This document shows, one piece after another, positions 11,279 through 22,349 of a stretch of DNA of 64,000 nt. Origin of the DNA: Alentia gelatinosa (lineage: Eukaryota > Annelida > Polychaeta > Phyllodocida > Polynoidae); NCBI GenBank assembly GCA_950022655.1, contig OX465587.1:35149153-35213152 (forward strand), written 5' to 3'. The translations under genes were made by a program, and so were the position numbers. How positions within the stretch are numbered: the stretch's first letter is position 1; each line of letters begins with the position of its first letter. The notes beneath the pieces were generated by a model. The model did not search any database. It had not been told where the DNA came from and saw only the letters and a list, made by a program, of their open reading frames with translations.

Positions 11279-14200
11279 TCATCTATAAGCAAAGTCAAAG
11301 ATTGTTTTGAGACAACTACACACACTACATACATGTGCTATATACCATTGGAAAGCCCTGAAACCATAGTATATGAAACATTTTAGATTATTTGGATAGA
11401 TTGTTTCATTAGTTCTCAGCTGGCAGCTCAAAGATATGTCATCTGTTAGGCGAAATTCTGCCTGAACATATCCGACCCTTCCTTTCCACACCTATTTTCC
11501 ATGAAAATTGACTTAATTCCATATTTCTTCCCATAAATGACATACAATATAACTCCCAAGTTAGTGGGTTATACTCTTAAGTGACCTGAATTGACCCAGT
11601 CTCCACATTTCTAAATTTGTGTGCATTGTCAATGCCGGGCACTGAGCCTCCGTCAGCTACCCGCCCGGTACAAATATGGGGTGAATTGTTTTGAGACAAC
11701 TACACACCCTACATACATGTGCTATATACCATTGGAAAGCCCTGAAACCGTAGTATATGAAACATTTTAGATCATTTGGATAGATTGTTTCATTAGTTCT
11801 CAGCTGGCAGCTCAAAGATATGTCGTCTGTTAGGCGAAATTCTGCCCGAACGTCTCCGACCCTTCCTTTCCACACCTATTTTCCATGAAAATTGACTTAA
11901 TTCCATATTTCTTCCCATAAATGACATACAATATAACACCCACGTTAGTGGGTTATACTCTTAAGTGACCTGAATTGACCCAGTCTCCACATTTCTAAAT
12001 TTGTGTGCATTGTCAATGCCGGGCACTGAGCCTCCGTCAGCTACCCGCCCGATACAAATACGGGGTGAATTGTTTTGAGACAACTACACACCCTACATAC
12101 ATGTTCCATATACCATTGGAAAGCCCTGAAACCGTAGTATATGAAACATTTTAGATCATTTGGATAGATTGTTTCATTAGTTCTCAACTGGTAGCTCAAA
12201 GATATGTCGTCTGTTAGGCAAAATTCTGCCTGAACATCTCCGACCCTTCCTTTCCACACCTATTTTCCATGAAAATTGACTTAATTCCATATTTCTTCCC
12301 ATAAATGACATACAATATAACTCCCAAGTTAGTGGGTTATACTCTTAAGTGACTTGAATTGACCCAGTCTCCACATTTCTAAATTTGTGTGCATTGTCAA
12401 TGCCGGGCGCTGAGCCTCCGTCAGCTACCCGCCTGATACAAATATGGGGTGAATTGTTTTGAGACAACTACACACCCTACATACATTTTCTATATATCAT
12501 TAGAAAGGCCTGAAACAGTACTACATGAAACATTTTAGACCATTTAGATAGACTGTTCATGAGTTGGCAACTGGCGGCTTAAAGGTATGTCGGTTGTGAA
12601 GCCGAATTCTACCCGAACATCTCCGACCCTTCCTTTCCATACCTATTTTCCATGAAAATTGACTTAATTCTATATTTTCTCACATAACTGACATATACTA
12701 TAACTCCCAAGTTAGTGTTTCATACTTTTCAGTGAACTGAATTGACCCAGTCCCCACATTTTGAAGTTTGTGTGCATTGTAAATGCCGGGCACTGAGCCT
12801 CCGTCAGCTACCCACACAATACAAATACGGAGTGAATTGTTTTAAGACGACTACACACCCTACATACATGTGCTATATACCATTGGAAAGCCCTGAAACC
12901 GTAGTATATGAAACATTTTAGATCATTTGGATAGATTGTTTCATTAGTTCTCAACCGACAGGTCAAAAGTATGTAGTTTGTTAAGCCAAATTCTACCCGA
13001 CATCTCCCACCCTTCCTCTCCACACCTATTTTCCATGAAAATTGACTTAATTCCATATTTCTTCCCATAAATGACATACAATATAACTCCCAAGTTAGTG
13101 GGTTATACTCTTAAGTGACCTGAATTGACCCAGTCTCCACATTTCTAAATTTGTGTGCATTGTCAATGCCGGGCACTGAGCCTCCGTCAGCTACCCACCT
13201 GATACAATTACGGTGTGAATTATTTTGAGACAACCACACACCCTACATACATGTGCTATATACCATCGGAAAGGCCTGAAACTGTACTATCAGAAACATT
13301 TTAGATCATTTGGATAGATTGTTTTTCCATGGAAAATAGGTGTGTTGGGGAAGAGGGTCAGAGATGTTCGGGTAGGATATGGCCTAACAAAAGACATACT
13401 TTTGAGCTGCCGGTTGAGAACAAACGTAACAATCTATCCAAATGATCTAAAATGTTCCATACACTACAGTTTCAGGCCTTTCCGATGGTATATAACACAC
13501 GTATGTAGGGTGTGTGGTTGTCTCAAAACAATTCACACCATATTTGTATCGGGCGGGTTGCTGACGGGGGCTCAGTGCCCGGCATTGACAATGCACACAA
13601 ACTTTGAAATGTGGAGACTGGGTCAATTCAGGTCACTTAAGAGTATCAAACACTAATTTGGGAGTTATATTTTATGTCATTTTTGCGAGAAAATATAGAA
13701 TGTAGTCAATTTTCATGGAAAATAGGTGTGTATGGGAAGGGTTGGAGATGTTCTGGTAGAATTTGGCATAACAAACGACATACTTTTGACCTGTCAGTTG
13801 AGAACTATTGAAACAATCTATCCAAATGATCTAAAATGTTCCCGGTAGTACAGTTTCAGGCCTTTCCGATGGTATATAGCACATGTATGTAGGGTATGTG
13901 GTTGTCTCAAAACAATTCACACCGTATTTGTATCGGGCGGTTGGATGACGGAGGCTCAGTGACTGGCATTGATAATGCACACAAACTTTGAAATGTGGAG
14001 ACTGGGTCAATTCAGGTCACTTAAGAGTATCAAACACTAATGTGGGAGTTATATTTTATGTCATTTATGAGAGAAAATATAAAATCAAGTCAATTTTCCT
14101 GGAAAATAGGTGTGGAGAAGAAGGGTTGGAGATATTCGGGTAAGATTTGGCCTAACAAACAACATACTTTTGACCTGTCCATTGAGAACTAATGAAACAA

Positions 14201-14598
14201 TCTATCCAAATGATCTAAAATGTTTCATATACTACAGTTTCAGGCCTTTCCAATGGTATATAGCACATGTATGTAGGGTGTGTAGTTGTCTCAGAACAAT
14301 TCACTCCGTATTTGTGTCAGGCGGGTGGCTGACAGAGGCTCAGCGACCGGCATTGACAATGCACACAAACTTTGAAATGTGGAGACTGGGTCAATTCAGG
14401 TCACTTAAGAGTATAAACCACTAACTTGGGAGTTATATTGTATGTCATTTATGTGAGAAAATATAGAGTTAAGTCAATTTTCATGGAAAATAGGTGTGGA
14501 GAGGAAGGGTCGGAGATGTTCGGGTAGAATTTGGCCTAACAAACAACATACTTTTAACATGTCGGGTGAGACCTAATGAAACAACCTATCCAAATGAT
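11279..14598. repeat. 384-bp satellite array with internal orientation switch
   Basis: Units of about 384 bp repeat in tandem. The landmark GAATTGTTTTGAGACAAC occurs at about 11683, 12067, 12451, 12833 and 13217, with an earlier variant near 11300. At about 13322 the sequence flips in mid-unit, and the remaining units read in the opposite strand sense with inverse landmarks near 13523, 13904 and 14292. Other shared landmarks are CCGGGCACTGAGCC and TTTTCCATGGAAAATAGG. Most units keep an open frame of 70-104 codons for the same peptide (LRTNETIYPNDLKCFIYY), leftward in the first half and rightward in the second. I treat this as satellite DNA and not as a gene family. Confidence 0.93.
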
Positions 14599-15017
14599 CT
14601 AGGGAGGGAGGGAAGGAAAGAGGGAGGGAGGGAAAGAGGGAGAGAGGGAAAGGGGCAGGGAGGGAAAGAGGGAGGGAAAGAGGGGGGAAAGAGGGAGGGA
14701 GGGAAAGAGGGAGGGGGTGAAAGAGGGAGGGAAAGAGGGAGGGAGGGAAAGAGGGAGGGAGGGAAAGAGGGAGGGAGGGAAGGAGGAAGGAAGGGAAAGA
14801 GGGAGGGAGGGAAAGAGGGAGGGTGGGAAAGAGGGAGGGAAGGAAAAAGGGAGGGAGGGAAGGAGGGAGGGAGGGAAGGAGGGAGGGAAGGAGGGATGGA
14901 AGGAGGGAAGGAAGGAGGGAGGGAAGAAGAAAGGGAAGGAGGGAAGGAAGGAGGGAGGGAAGGAAGGAGGGAGGGAAGGAAGGAGGGAGGGAAGGAAGGA
15001 GGGAGGGAAGGGGGGAC
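14599..15017. repeat. GGGA-rich polypurine tract
   Basis: About 420 bases of GGGAGGGAAAGA / GGGAAGGAA repeats begin abruptly inside a satellite unit after ATCCAAATGATCTA. The open frames over it (Arg/Glu/Gly/Lys or Pro/Ser/Leu only) are low-complexity translations. Confidence 0.95.
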
Positions 15018-15235
15018 ATTTGCTCCAACACACCCACCAAGTGAACAAAGGTGTGATCACTGGAGCGTGACGGCCGTCGCACACGCCGCACCACCCACAT
15101 GAGGAGAACAATTGGGAGACATGATATTGGACCTTATGGTCAATACAACCTACCGTTGCTATTCCTTCTCTTACAATTTCTTGGCCCACACTGACTAAAT
15201 ACGAAATATTTTGCAAATAACAGCATAAGTTATCG

Positions 15236-15410
15236 GCGTGTGAATTTTGTCATAGCAAATACTGCTTTGGTGGCCAGTGTAGCCATACGCTCACGTGACC
15301 CTAATTTATGCAGCGACCTCGACGTTCACTGCGCAGAGGGAGGTGGGAGGGTGCAATGGCCACCAGAGCAGTATTTGCTATGACACAATTCAAACGCCGA
15401 TAATTTCGAA
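15236..15410. repeat. Inverted repeat related to the interior of the 650-bp TIR elements
   Basis: GTGTGAATTTTGTCATAGCA and AATACTGC at the left pair with GCAGTATT and TGCTATGACACAATTCAAAC at the right. The same words occur inside the TIR copies near 5480-5510 and 18150-18180, so this is a derivative of that family. Confidence 0.65.
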
Positions 15411-15830
15411 ACGGTGTGGCCGTTTTTCTTCATATTTGGTACGATTATAGGTTACATGTATCCCTTACTCGTATTTCATGACTTAATTCCGTCGGGAAGT
15501 GGATGCATCCTCTATATACGCACAGTGATGTGTTATAGAACCTCGTGACGGCCGACACTTTTAGCGGCGATCGTCCGTGGCGTGCTACGACACCGTCTAT
15601 AAAACACCGGCCATCTTTTGTCGTCCAAAACGGTCGTAGATCGGCTGTGCGATCGTAGGCCTGCGACACTCACAAATGTGACTAAAAAACAGGGCCCTGG
15701 TGGTCTGCCAAGGTTGCGCAATCCCACAATGCAACAGAAAAATGGAGGCGTTACCAATAATGCACCACGAAACTGGAACCCGTTACCTGGCCTTTAGTCT
15801 AACTAGGCCAGGCTGCCAGGCTATATTAGA
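15411..15830. repeat. Degraded repeat mosaic
   Basis: The segment contains the inverse of GGGCCCTGTTTTTTAGTCAC (15676-15695). It then has CAATGCAACAGAAAAATGGA, GGCGTTACCAATAATGCACC and GTCTAACTAGGCCAGG, which match one arm of the foldback at 5860-6385. It appears to be two element fragments side by side. Confidence 0.55.
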
Positions 15831-16366
15831 GCCTATGAGAAATAAGGCTGTATTCAACAACACCAAACAGCCATAAAACGTGGAGCTCTATTGTAGTTTG
15901 GAGTACATTAGATATCACTTTATCAATATCTGAAAAGATTTTTGATAGAGCTCTAACAGATTGTATGTAGTAGCTGTAACTAGTTAGCCCATTTTTGTAT
16001 AGGAATCTCCATTCAGCTGTCATTTGAGACCATGCCAAAACGATAGGGGGCGCTGCGCTTCACACCTCCTCTGACACACATAGGATCACACACGTCGAAA
16101 TTGTGTGTGACGGGTACACATGTTCTCACAGAGCCATAGCTAGAACCATACACATAGACACACAGACAGGCATACTTCAGGTAAAAATTCACACACACAG
16201 AGTATTACAGTATAATGGTCAACACTCAATCTATAACTTATAAGGTATTACTTATCATACTCACTCTAACAATATGCCTTGTTGTGTAGTTGTGTATCCC
16301 AGTCTCACCCTACTAAATACAGCTGGGTACATGTGTTCACACTGAGACTCAGAGAATCAGTGAAAT
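15831..16366. other. Unassigned sequence
   Basis: No gene or repeat boundary was recognised. There is a CA-rich stretch at about 16060-16200. Confidence 0.4.
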
Positions 16367-17215
16367 ATAATGTATATTAATATGGTTAAAAAGATCTTCA
16401 CTAATTGTGAATGCGTCCTATATGCAGACGATATGGTGATTATGATGAATGGGGATGGCCCTAATGTTATAATTGATATCCCAAATAGTAACTTGGAAAG
16501 TTACGTTACTAACCATGAATTATTAAAAGTCCAAAGCTATGTGGTGTGTATCAAAAAACCGAATGGAAATAGTAAAAAAATATGACGCTGGCAGTTGGAA
16601 AAACCACTATACAGAATGTACAAAGTTATAATTACCTGGGAGTGATAATTGACTCGGCACAGGTATGGGATATTCATATAAATTCCAAAGTACACTCAAA
16701 ATTATACAGATCAAGAAAAGTGTGTAGGTATTTATCTGCTGTTGCTTGTGTTTCGGTTGTAAAGCAAATAATACTTCCAGAACTTGAATATTGTGACTTT
16801 ATCTTGAACACGTTAACATGGAAACAAAAGAATACGTTACAAGTAAGTGTTAATTCTGCACTAAGAATGGCATACCATATCAAGAGTCGAGAAATTACAA
16901 TCGAAGATTTATCAAACAGGGCAAAACTAATGCCATAAATTGTTCGTTGACAAATACACACCCTTCCGTTTATACATTGGTGGATTTATGGACAGGGTAA
17001 TATTGAAGATAGAGATATAAGGTATGTGACTAGAGAAGTTGACAAAGTAAAACCAAAGGTCAAGCGACCGAAATAGGAATTTTGCAAAAAGAGCCCGCTT
17101 TATGGAGGAAGTGTAATCTGGAATAGACTACCTAACCAGCTTACAAGAATTAGTAATAGAGAGCACTTCAAAAATACTCTCAAAGAAGGAATTGTCAAAG
17201 GAACTATACAACTGG
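16367..17215 (+). pseudogene. LINE reverse transcriptase relic (C-terminal part)
   Basis: The frame at 16370-16585 holds CVLYADDMVIMM, the YADD catalytic box of non-LTR reverse transcriptases. A shifted frame (16582-16938) continues with YNYLGVIIDSAQVWDIHI, the usual thumb segment, and ILPELEYCDFIL. A further piece to about 17215 carries GGSVIWNRLPNQL near the C-terminus. Frameshifts, stops and the missing N-terminal half make it a 5'-truncated dead copy, probably of the Jockey/CR1 group; the clade is uncertain. Confidence 0.8.
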
Positions 17216-17797
17216 TATGAGATACAACCTAAAACTAAATTAGCCATAATAATGTATTATACTGGAGTTGAAACTCAGAGAATGAAAAACACCCAGTCAA
17301 TGCCATCGATATTTGTACTTGTATTTGTAGGTATTTGTTTTGTTTGTATCCTGAATGTTTGTTTGAACCCCAACGATCTAGGGTATACAAGGTTGAGCAA
17401 CCTATATGGAAATTAAGAGTTGTATTTAGTTATGTGATATAATTGCACAAACTTTGATACCCGGTGTATCTCTGAAGAGTTTCAATGTCTGTGAAAATTA
17501 CAAGAAACGACAAAACGGGCACCCGTCCCTATGGGAACGGGCATCAAATTCCCGGTGGCAGTTTACACACCGCCTCATTTCAACAGTAACATTTAACAGT
17601 ACTGAAAACAGTAGAACATTGCTTAAAAGCAAAACGAAGCTGAAGGTAACAAGAGGGTTGAAACAATTGAAACCATTGAGACCAGAACGACCAACCTGTG
17701 GTACCACGCAGTGAAAAAATTTTCTGCTGGTGATATACATCCGATCTGGTTGAGGGTGCGAGGTGAAAGAGGGGTTGACACTCGTCTAGGTTCAGCA
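17216..17797. other. Sequence with a zinc-ribbon-like relic on the minus strand
   Basis: On the minus strand at about 17500-17575 a short frame reads CVNCHREFDARSHRDGCPFC. This has the C-x2-C..C-x2-C spacing and wording of the N-terminus of the tyrosine-recombinase element's Gag-like protein (CDICGTSFDGRKRPLGCPQC, about 25460-25530). It may be a relic of that family. The rest shows nothing recognisable. Confidence 0.35.
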
Positions 17798-18448
17798 GGG
17801 ACCCGTTTCAATAGTCTGTAGGACGTCCGTTATTGGGTCTAGTGACACAATAGCGGCACTTCGCGTTGCAGTAGTTAAGGGACAAACGTTTCTGGGACAT
17901 AGGGTAAGAGACAGGCGCAAATAGTGGCTTGTACCATTTCAGAAGTGGCTGTCCGGTCACTAAAAGGGTCACTATAGTGTCTATAATAGCGAGAGGGTAT
18001 ACCCTCTCGTTTTTGATGTCACAAACACATAACTTTACTTACCATAGGAATAAAGCTATGAAACTTTAACCCCAGTTAGGGACACATACAACTTATAAAC
18101 ATGCCAAATATGAAGGATATCGGCCCATGCAATCCAACGTTTTTCGCATTTGAATTTTGTCATAGAAAATGTTGCTCTGGTATTCAGTGTAGAATTACTC
18201 AAGCGCAGTCGCTAATTTATCCAGTGACCTTCACTTTGACACCACTTGTTCCCGATAGCACTAACACCATCCATTGTAAGGTCCAGGCAGCAATGTCACT
18301 ATGTCGCCAACAGTGGACAGACACACCACCCCAATAGTGACATGCCTATTGAAACGAGAATTAAATTTTGTCACTATTTCTGTCACTATTTCTGTCACTA
18401 GTCGTGTCACTAAGTGGCTTAGTGACACATTTTATTGAAACGGGTCCC
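17798..18448 (-). mobile_element. Non-autonomous TIR element, family GGGRCCCGTTTCAATA, copy 2
   Basis: The ends are GGGACCCGTTTCAATAG and TATTGAAACGGGTCCC. It is the inverted counterpart of the copy at 5198-5859: its left end continues CTGTAGGACGTCCGTTATTG, the inverse of the right end of copy 1. It is non-coding. Its last C overlaps the target duplication of the adjoining MITE. Confidence 0.86.
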
Positions 18449-18451
18449 AGG

Positions 18452-18854
18452 TGTGATGCGAAAATCGGTTACCTTGCGAAATTCCGCTTTTATCGCCCAC
18501 ACTACAAGCGCATGCGTGTGAAGAACTTCCTGCGCTCACATTTCACGGACTATTCTGCAAAGAGAGAAAACCGAGCGGCGCAGTGTCCCTTTTTGCGGCC
18601 GGACGTACCCGTTACCACGTTGCGTGACGTTGTCGCCGCTCCCGTGAAATATCGTTCGATCGACGAAACGTGCAAAGTTGCCTGTATTACTATTAGCAAA
18701 CTTTAGTGCCGTGAAAGATGTGGGAGGAGAGTGTTACAAACGAGGATGAGGGTGCCCGATGATTTCCGCACTCTCCAATCGTGAAATTCATGACTGCGCA
18801 TGCTCGTGGGCGATAAAAGCGGAATTTCGCAAGGTAACCATATTTCGCATCACA
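18452..18854. mobile_element. TIR element with 4-bp CAGG duplication
   Basis: About 48 bp at each end are inverted and nearly perfect: TGTGATGCGAAA, then GGTTACCTTGCGAAATTCCG, then CTTTTATCGCCC. CAGG is present on both sides (18448-18451 and 18855-18858). The interior has no transposase. Two differences separate the arms near TATGG / TCGG. The superfamily is undetermined. Confidence 0.88.
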
Positions 18855-18999
18855 CAGGTCGACTCCCTCACGTGTCTTGACTTTAGCGCTTCAGTGGATC
18901 CAACGAGAACCTCAGGATAACCTCATAGGACCTCTGGTGGGATGTAGCAGACTCTCTCTTCGTTTTATACTCATACTAGCGACTTCGGCGAGTCCGAGT

Positions 19000-19096
19000 T
19001 AAGAAAAACGAAATACCGGACCGCCGACTGCGGGAATCAAACTCCCGTCACTCGCTTTCCCAAGCAAGAGCTCTGCTGACTACTCCAGAGAGACAG
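19000..19096 (-). repeat. tRNA-like SINE head
   Basis: On the minus strand, GGAGTAGTCAGCAGAGCTCT resembles an A box and GGGAGTTTGATTCCCGC resembles a B box with T-loop. No intact acceptor stem is seen, so I read it as the tRNA-derived head of a SINE and not a tRNA gene. A related plus-strand sequence lies at 19962-20030. Confidence 0.55.
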
Positions 19097-19395
19097 GTGG
19101 CCTATTTAGGCCAAATACTTAGGCTGGTGGTGGTGGGTGGGGGGGAATCAACGCCATCTGGTGAAAATCGGCCGCATTTAACCACAGGTCCTTACAGCTC
19201 CTATTATTTCGATGACACAGGTATTTTGCCAGCAACCAGCGCAATTATTCTCATGGCTGATCACGGGCAAAGAACCAGAACCAGGGTCTCTAGTTCTTTG
19301 TCACAGGTTAAGGCAATTAGAAAACTACAGTTTTATATGGATAGAAACAAATCCTAAGGATAGAAGTATATCTGTGTAGAGAAACACAGTTAAGT

Positions 19396-19728
19396 AGCCT
19401 ACTGTACGAGAATCGCACTCTCATGGCTCTTCAATCTCCATGCCTAGGTCTGGTTCACTTTGTCTCTGTGTACGGCAGCAACTCCAAGCGGATATCACAA
19501 AATTCTACCGTTTTAGATATAGTAGGTAATAAAACCACAGAGTAGAGATATTTACTCTGTGATAAAACCCGGTGGCTTTATTACCTACTATATTTACCTA
19601 CTATATTTAAAACGGTAGAATTCCGTCGATTCCGCTTGAAGTTGCTCCCATACATAGAGACAAAGTGAACCAAACCTGGGGGTGGAGAATGAGGGCCCAC
19701 GAGAGTGAGATTCTCGTACAGTGAAAAA
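19396..19728. repeat. Long inverted repeat with CACTGTACGAGAATCTCACT-type ends
   Basis: CTGTACGAGAATCGCACTCT at the left pairs with AGAGTGAGATTCTCGTACAG at the right. Inner arms TTCTACCGTTTTAGATATAG / CTATATTTAAAACGGTAGAA flank the centre. One arm recurs at 60528-60640, so this is a dispersed foldback family. It is non-coding. Confidence 0.8.
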
Positions 19729-19961
19729 CTCGAACCTGTTCTTCTTTTTTGTGGGACTATACTCAGACAAACTTCTTCTTTTATGATTCATTTCGAGCCA
19801 TGCCGAAATCAAAGTTTAATATTGTAGTTTTCTGATCTACTTTTCTTGTAAGAAACCAATGCGATCTCAAAATTTCGCTGGTGCCCCTTTCGAAACTCTG
19901 CTGATTCCCTCACCCACCAACAGCCTAAGTATTTGCCCCCATTATAGCACCTATCTTTGTG

Positions 19962-20062
19962 GAGCAGTCAGCAGAGTCTTCGGCTGCGGATGCGAACGGC
20001 GGGAGTTCGAACCCAGCTATCGGCAACCTGTTATTTCATTTTTCTATATTTTTCGGACTCGA
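19962..20062 (+). repeat. tRNA-like SINE head, plus strand
   Basis: GGAGCAGTCAGCAGAGTCTT and GGCGGGAGTTCGAACCC provide A-box- and B-box-like elements followed by a TTTTTC tract. TTCGGACTCGACAAAGTCGC shortly after resembles, in inverse, the GGCGAGTCCGAGTT near 18990, so both belong to one family. Confidence 0.5.
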
Positions 20063-20880
20063 CAAAGTCGCTAGTATTCCTTATAAATCCTTTGGCTTAC
20101 TATGTAGGTTAATAACATAAGTGAATTATAATAAGTATGGTAATATAGATATAGGCCTATATATAATACAATAGAGACATATGTGTAACATATAAGAGAA
20201 GACTGAGTTTGGGCGATAATTGTTTTATTAATTTTTTTGTTTTTCATAAGTTTATTAGGGTTCAATTCTTACATAATTCCAGGCTCGGCTGTTGCCGTTC
20301 TGCCGCCTGGTCCCTCTACATAGTTGAGTACAGATTTAATCTAGTTGGTTGGTTATACATGTTGGTATTGGTGGGTAATGTATGGTGTACCACACCAAGC
20401 TGATTACTTTAGGGATGGTATGATGGGATGAGATGTGGATGAATGAATGTCCTTTGGTCATTTACATCTAACCTGATAACAGCATTCAGCATATGGGACA
20501 TTTGATAGGTACATTATTTTGAAAACAGAACATTGACATCGTACTCTACTATTGGCTTTTAGAACTGACAGTTGCAGTGCAGTCTGAACATGTTACACAC
20601 ATCTAATCAAATACCAATATTCAATGCATGGGATATTTTGATTCTTTTTTATACAGAACATTTACACTGTACTCTACGATTGGCTTTTAGAGCTGACAGT
20701 TGCAACGCAATCTGAACATTTCTATGCCAGGGTTAGGTAGGGTATAATTGAGAACATAGTGGGTAATATAATTTTGGGAGGGTGTTTTATAGTACCTTGT
20801 TTTTCCCAGCATGAGGCAGCTTTTAAATGGTTGCAATGCAAGCACTATTAAACCTCTAGTAATTTGTAGGCATTTTTGAT
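20063..20880. other. Unassigned sequence with a local ~110-bp repeat
   Basis: CTCTACTATTGGCTTTTAGA (20551) and CTCTACGATTGGCTTTTAGA (20672), each followed by a GCTGACAGTTGCA-like sequence and TCTGAACAT, show a diverged tandem duplication of about 120 bp. No gene is seen. Confidence 0.5.
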
Positions 20881-20897
20881 TTAAGAGATGCAGCAGC

Positions 20898-21400
20898 TTA
20901 AAATAGGTCTTTGGGGGTCATGAGACAAGCAGGGTAGATCCTCTTTATCATTGATTTGAATTGCTTGATTTCAGTGATTTTGGTAAATGTCTCTTTTAAG
21001 TCATTCCATATTTTCATGGATTGCACAAAGAATGAGCTATTGAAGACCGGGTGTTTTAGCGGTGGTTGAAGCAGCCTAAGGCCTTGCTTTCTCCGTAGAG
21101 GTAACTCCCTGTTATCTCTTAATTCTGGTTCTTGAGCAATTGAGTGGGAGTAGAATATCAGGTGTATCTCCCGTCGTTGTTCTAGTGGTCGTAATTTTGA
21201 TAAGTCATGCATCTGAGCTGTGGTATATTTTGGCTCCGGTCCCAACTTAACTTTATATATTAGTCTAAGCATCCTATTCTGTAGACATTGCAGTTGATTT
21301 TTTACTTTTTGCGTACCATTATCATAGATAAAATCACAGTAGTCAAAGTAAGGGATAATTGTTGATTTGTAAATTTGGAGGGCAGTGGGGGTATAATAAT
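20898..21400 (-). pseudogene. LINE reverse transcriptase C-terminal fragment
   Basis: Reading the minus strand, a frame carries a PYFDYCDFIYDNG-like segment and then QCLQNRMLRLIYKVKLG. The C-terminal tail has LRDNRELPLRRKQGLRLL and FVQSMKIWNDLKETFTKITEIKQFK. This is the 3' end of a non-LTR retrotransposon ORF, truncated on the 5' side. The insertion lies against the end of the tyrosine-recombinase retroelement and may be what cut it short. Confidence 0.8.
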
Positions 21401-21539
21401 ATATAACAATAACCTGCCAGAACGCCCAAACAAAGTCAAGAAAAAAACGAAACGATCTCTCTGTCTAACTTCAGATGCGAATCCATAGACCGTTCTAAAT
21501 ATACCAGCACACACAGACTTTTCCAATCTAGTTTTCATA

Positions 21540-22349
21540 CTAGAAAGTCGCACCTCCGCGTCTGAGTGAATGCGACGAAACACTGGAAATTCCCGCTTGT
21601 ATGCAACTTTGTCGAAGTTTTTTCTGGAACCAGTTATAAGTACCTCGAATACATTTCCCTTCTCGCATAAAGGAGACTAGTTGCGACGAGGATGAGTTAT
21701 AGTCCACCATGAAAAGTAATTTGTTAATCAAGGAAAATATGCAAAATGGTGAACCTAATATTGGTGAAAATGGAATCTCAAATTTCCTGTCACTAAACTG
21801 GATTGTTTTAGATTTTTGTAGGGAAATCAAAACATATTCAGGAAAGAATTTTACATCAGACACTTTTATCGAATAATCTTCTTCCACAACATTCGATTTA
21901 CGAAAAAGGCCTCTAAATCCCAATAATGATCCTACCCAGAAGGCCAAATCCTCGCTCTTGGAGACATCTAAGGTAGAAAATATCAGTTTCATATCATTAA
22001 TGGACAAGGGCCGTGCTTGGGTGACTGAATCACCCAAAACTCATTTGATACCTGTTAAAACTCGTTTAACTCTATGTCCATCTTGAAATTTCATCTCATT
22101 AATTTCGTGTAAAACTTTCAAAGCTGATAAGTAATTGATAACTGATGAATACTTAAACCTATCAGCCATATAAGATATATACAAACAAATAGTTTCCTCT
22201 GATGAGGGTAATGATTCATAACCAAATTCCTGGCAAAAACGAAAATAGTGAGACCACTGACATCGTCTTGTTTTGGCTGTATTCGACGACAACCACGAAT
22301 CCTCGTAGTAGTCAACTCGTTTCTTCAAATCAGCGACTGAAAGCAACAT
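21540..22349 (-). pseudogene. Tyrosine recombinase of retroelement 1, stop-interrupted and truncated
   Basis: The N-terminal core-binding part (AKTRRCQWSHYFRFCQEFGY) and the catalytic part (LLGFRGLFRKSNVVEED with the box-A Arg, and SHSLRRGGATF with the H-x-x-R pair) are in one frame, broken by a TGA at 22041-22043. The frame ends right after RRGGATF, so the region with the nucleophilic Tyr is absent. The enzyme would integrate circular cDNA without target duplication in an intact element. Confidence 0.83.

Noticed and set aside
11279..14424. Cluster of small paralogous genes on both strands
   Set aside because: The whole 384-bp unit is conserved, not just the frame, with no splice, promoter or polyadenylation signs; kept only as a question among the findings.
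14494..15216. Long open frames of up to 205 codons on both strands
   Set aside because: They are driven by the GGGA tract; only a short satellite peptide at one end is non-repetitive.
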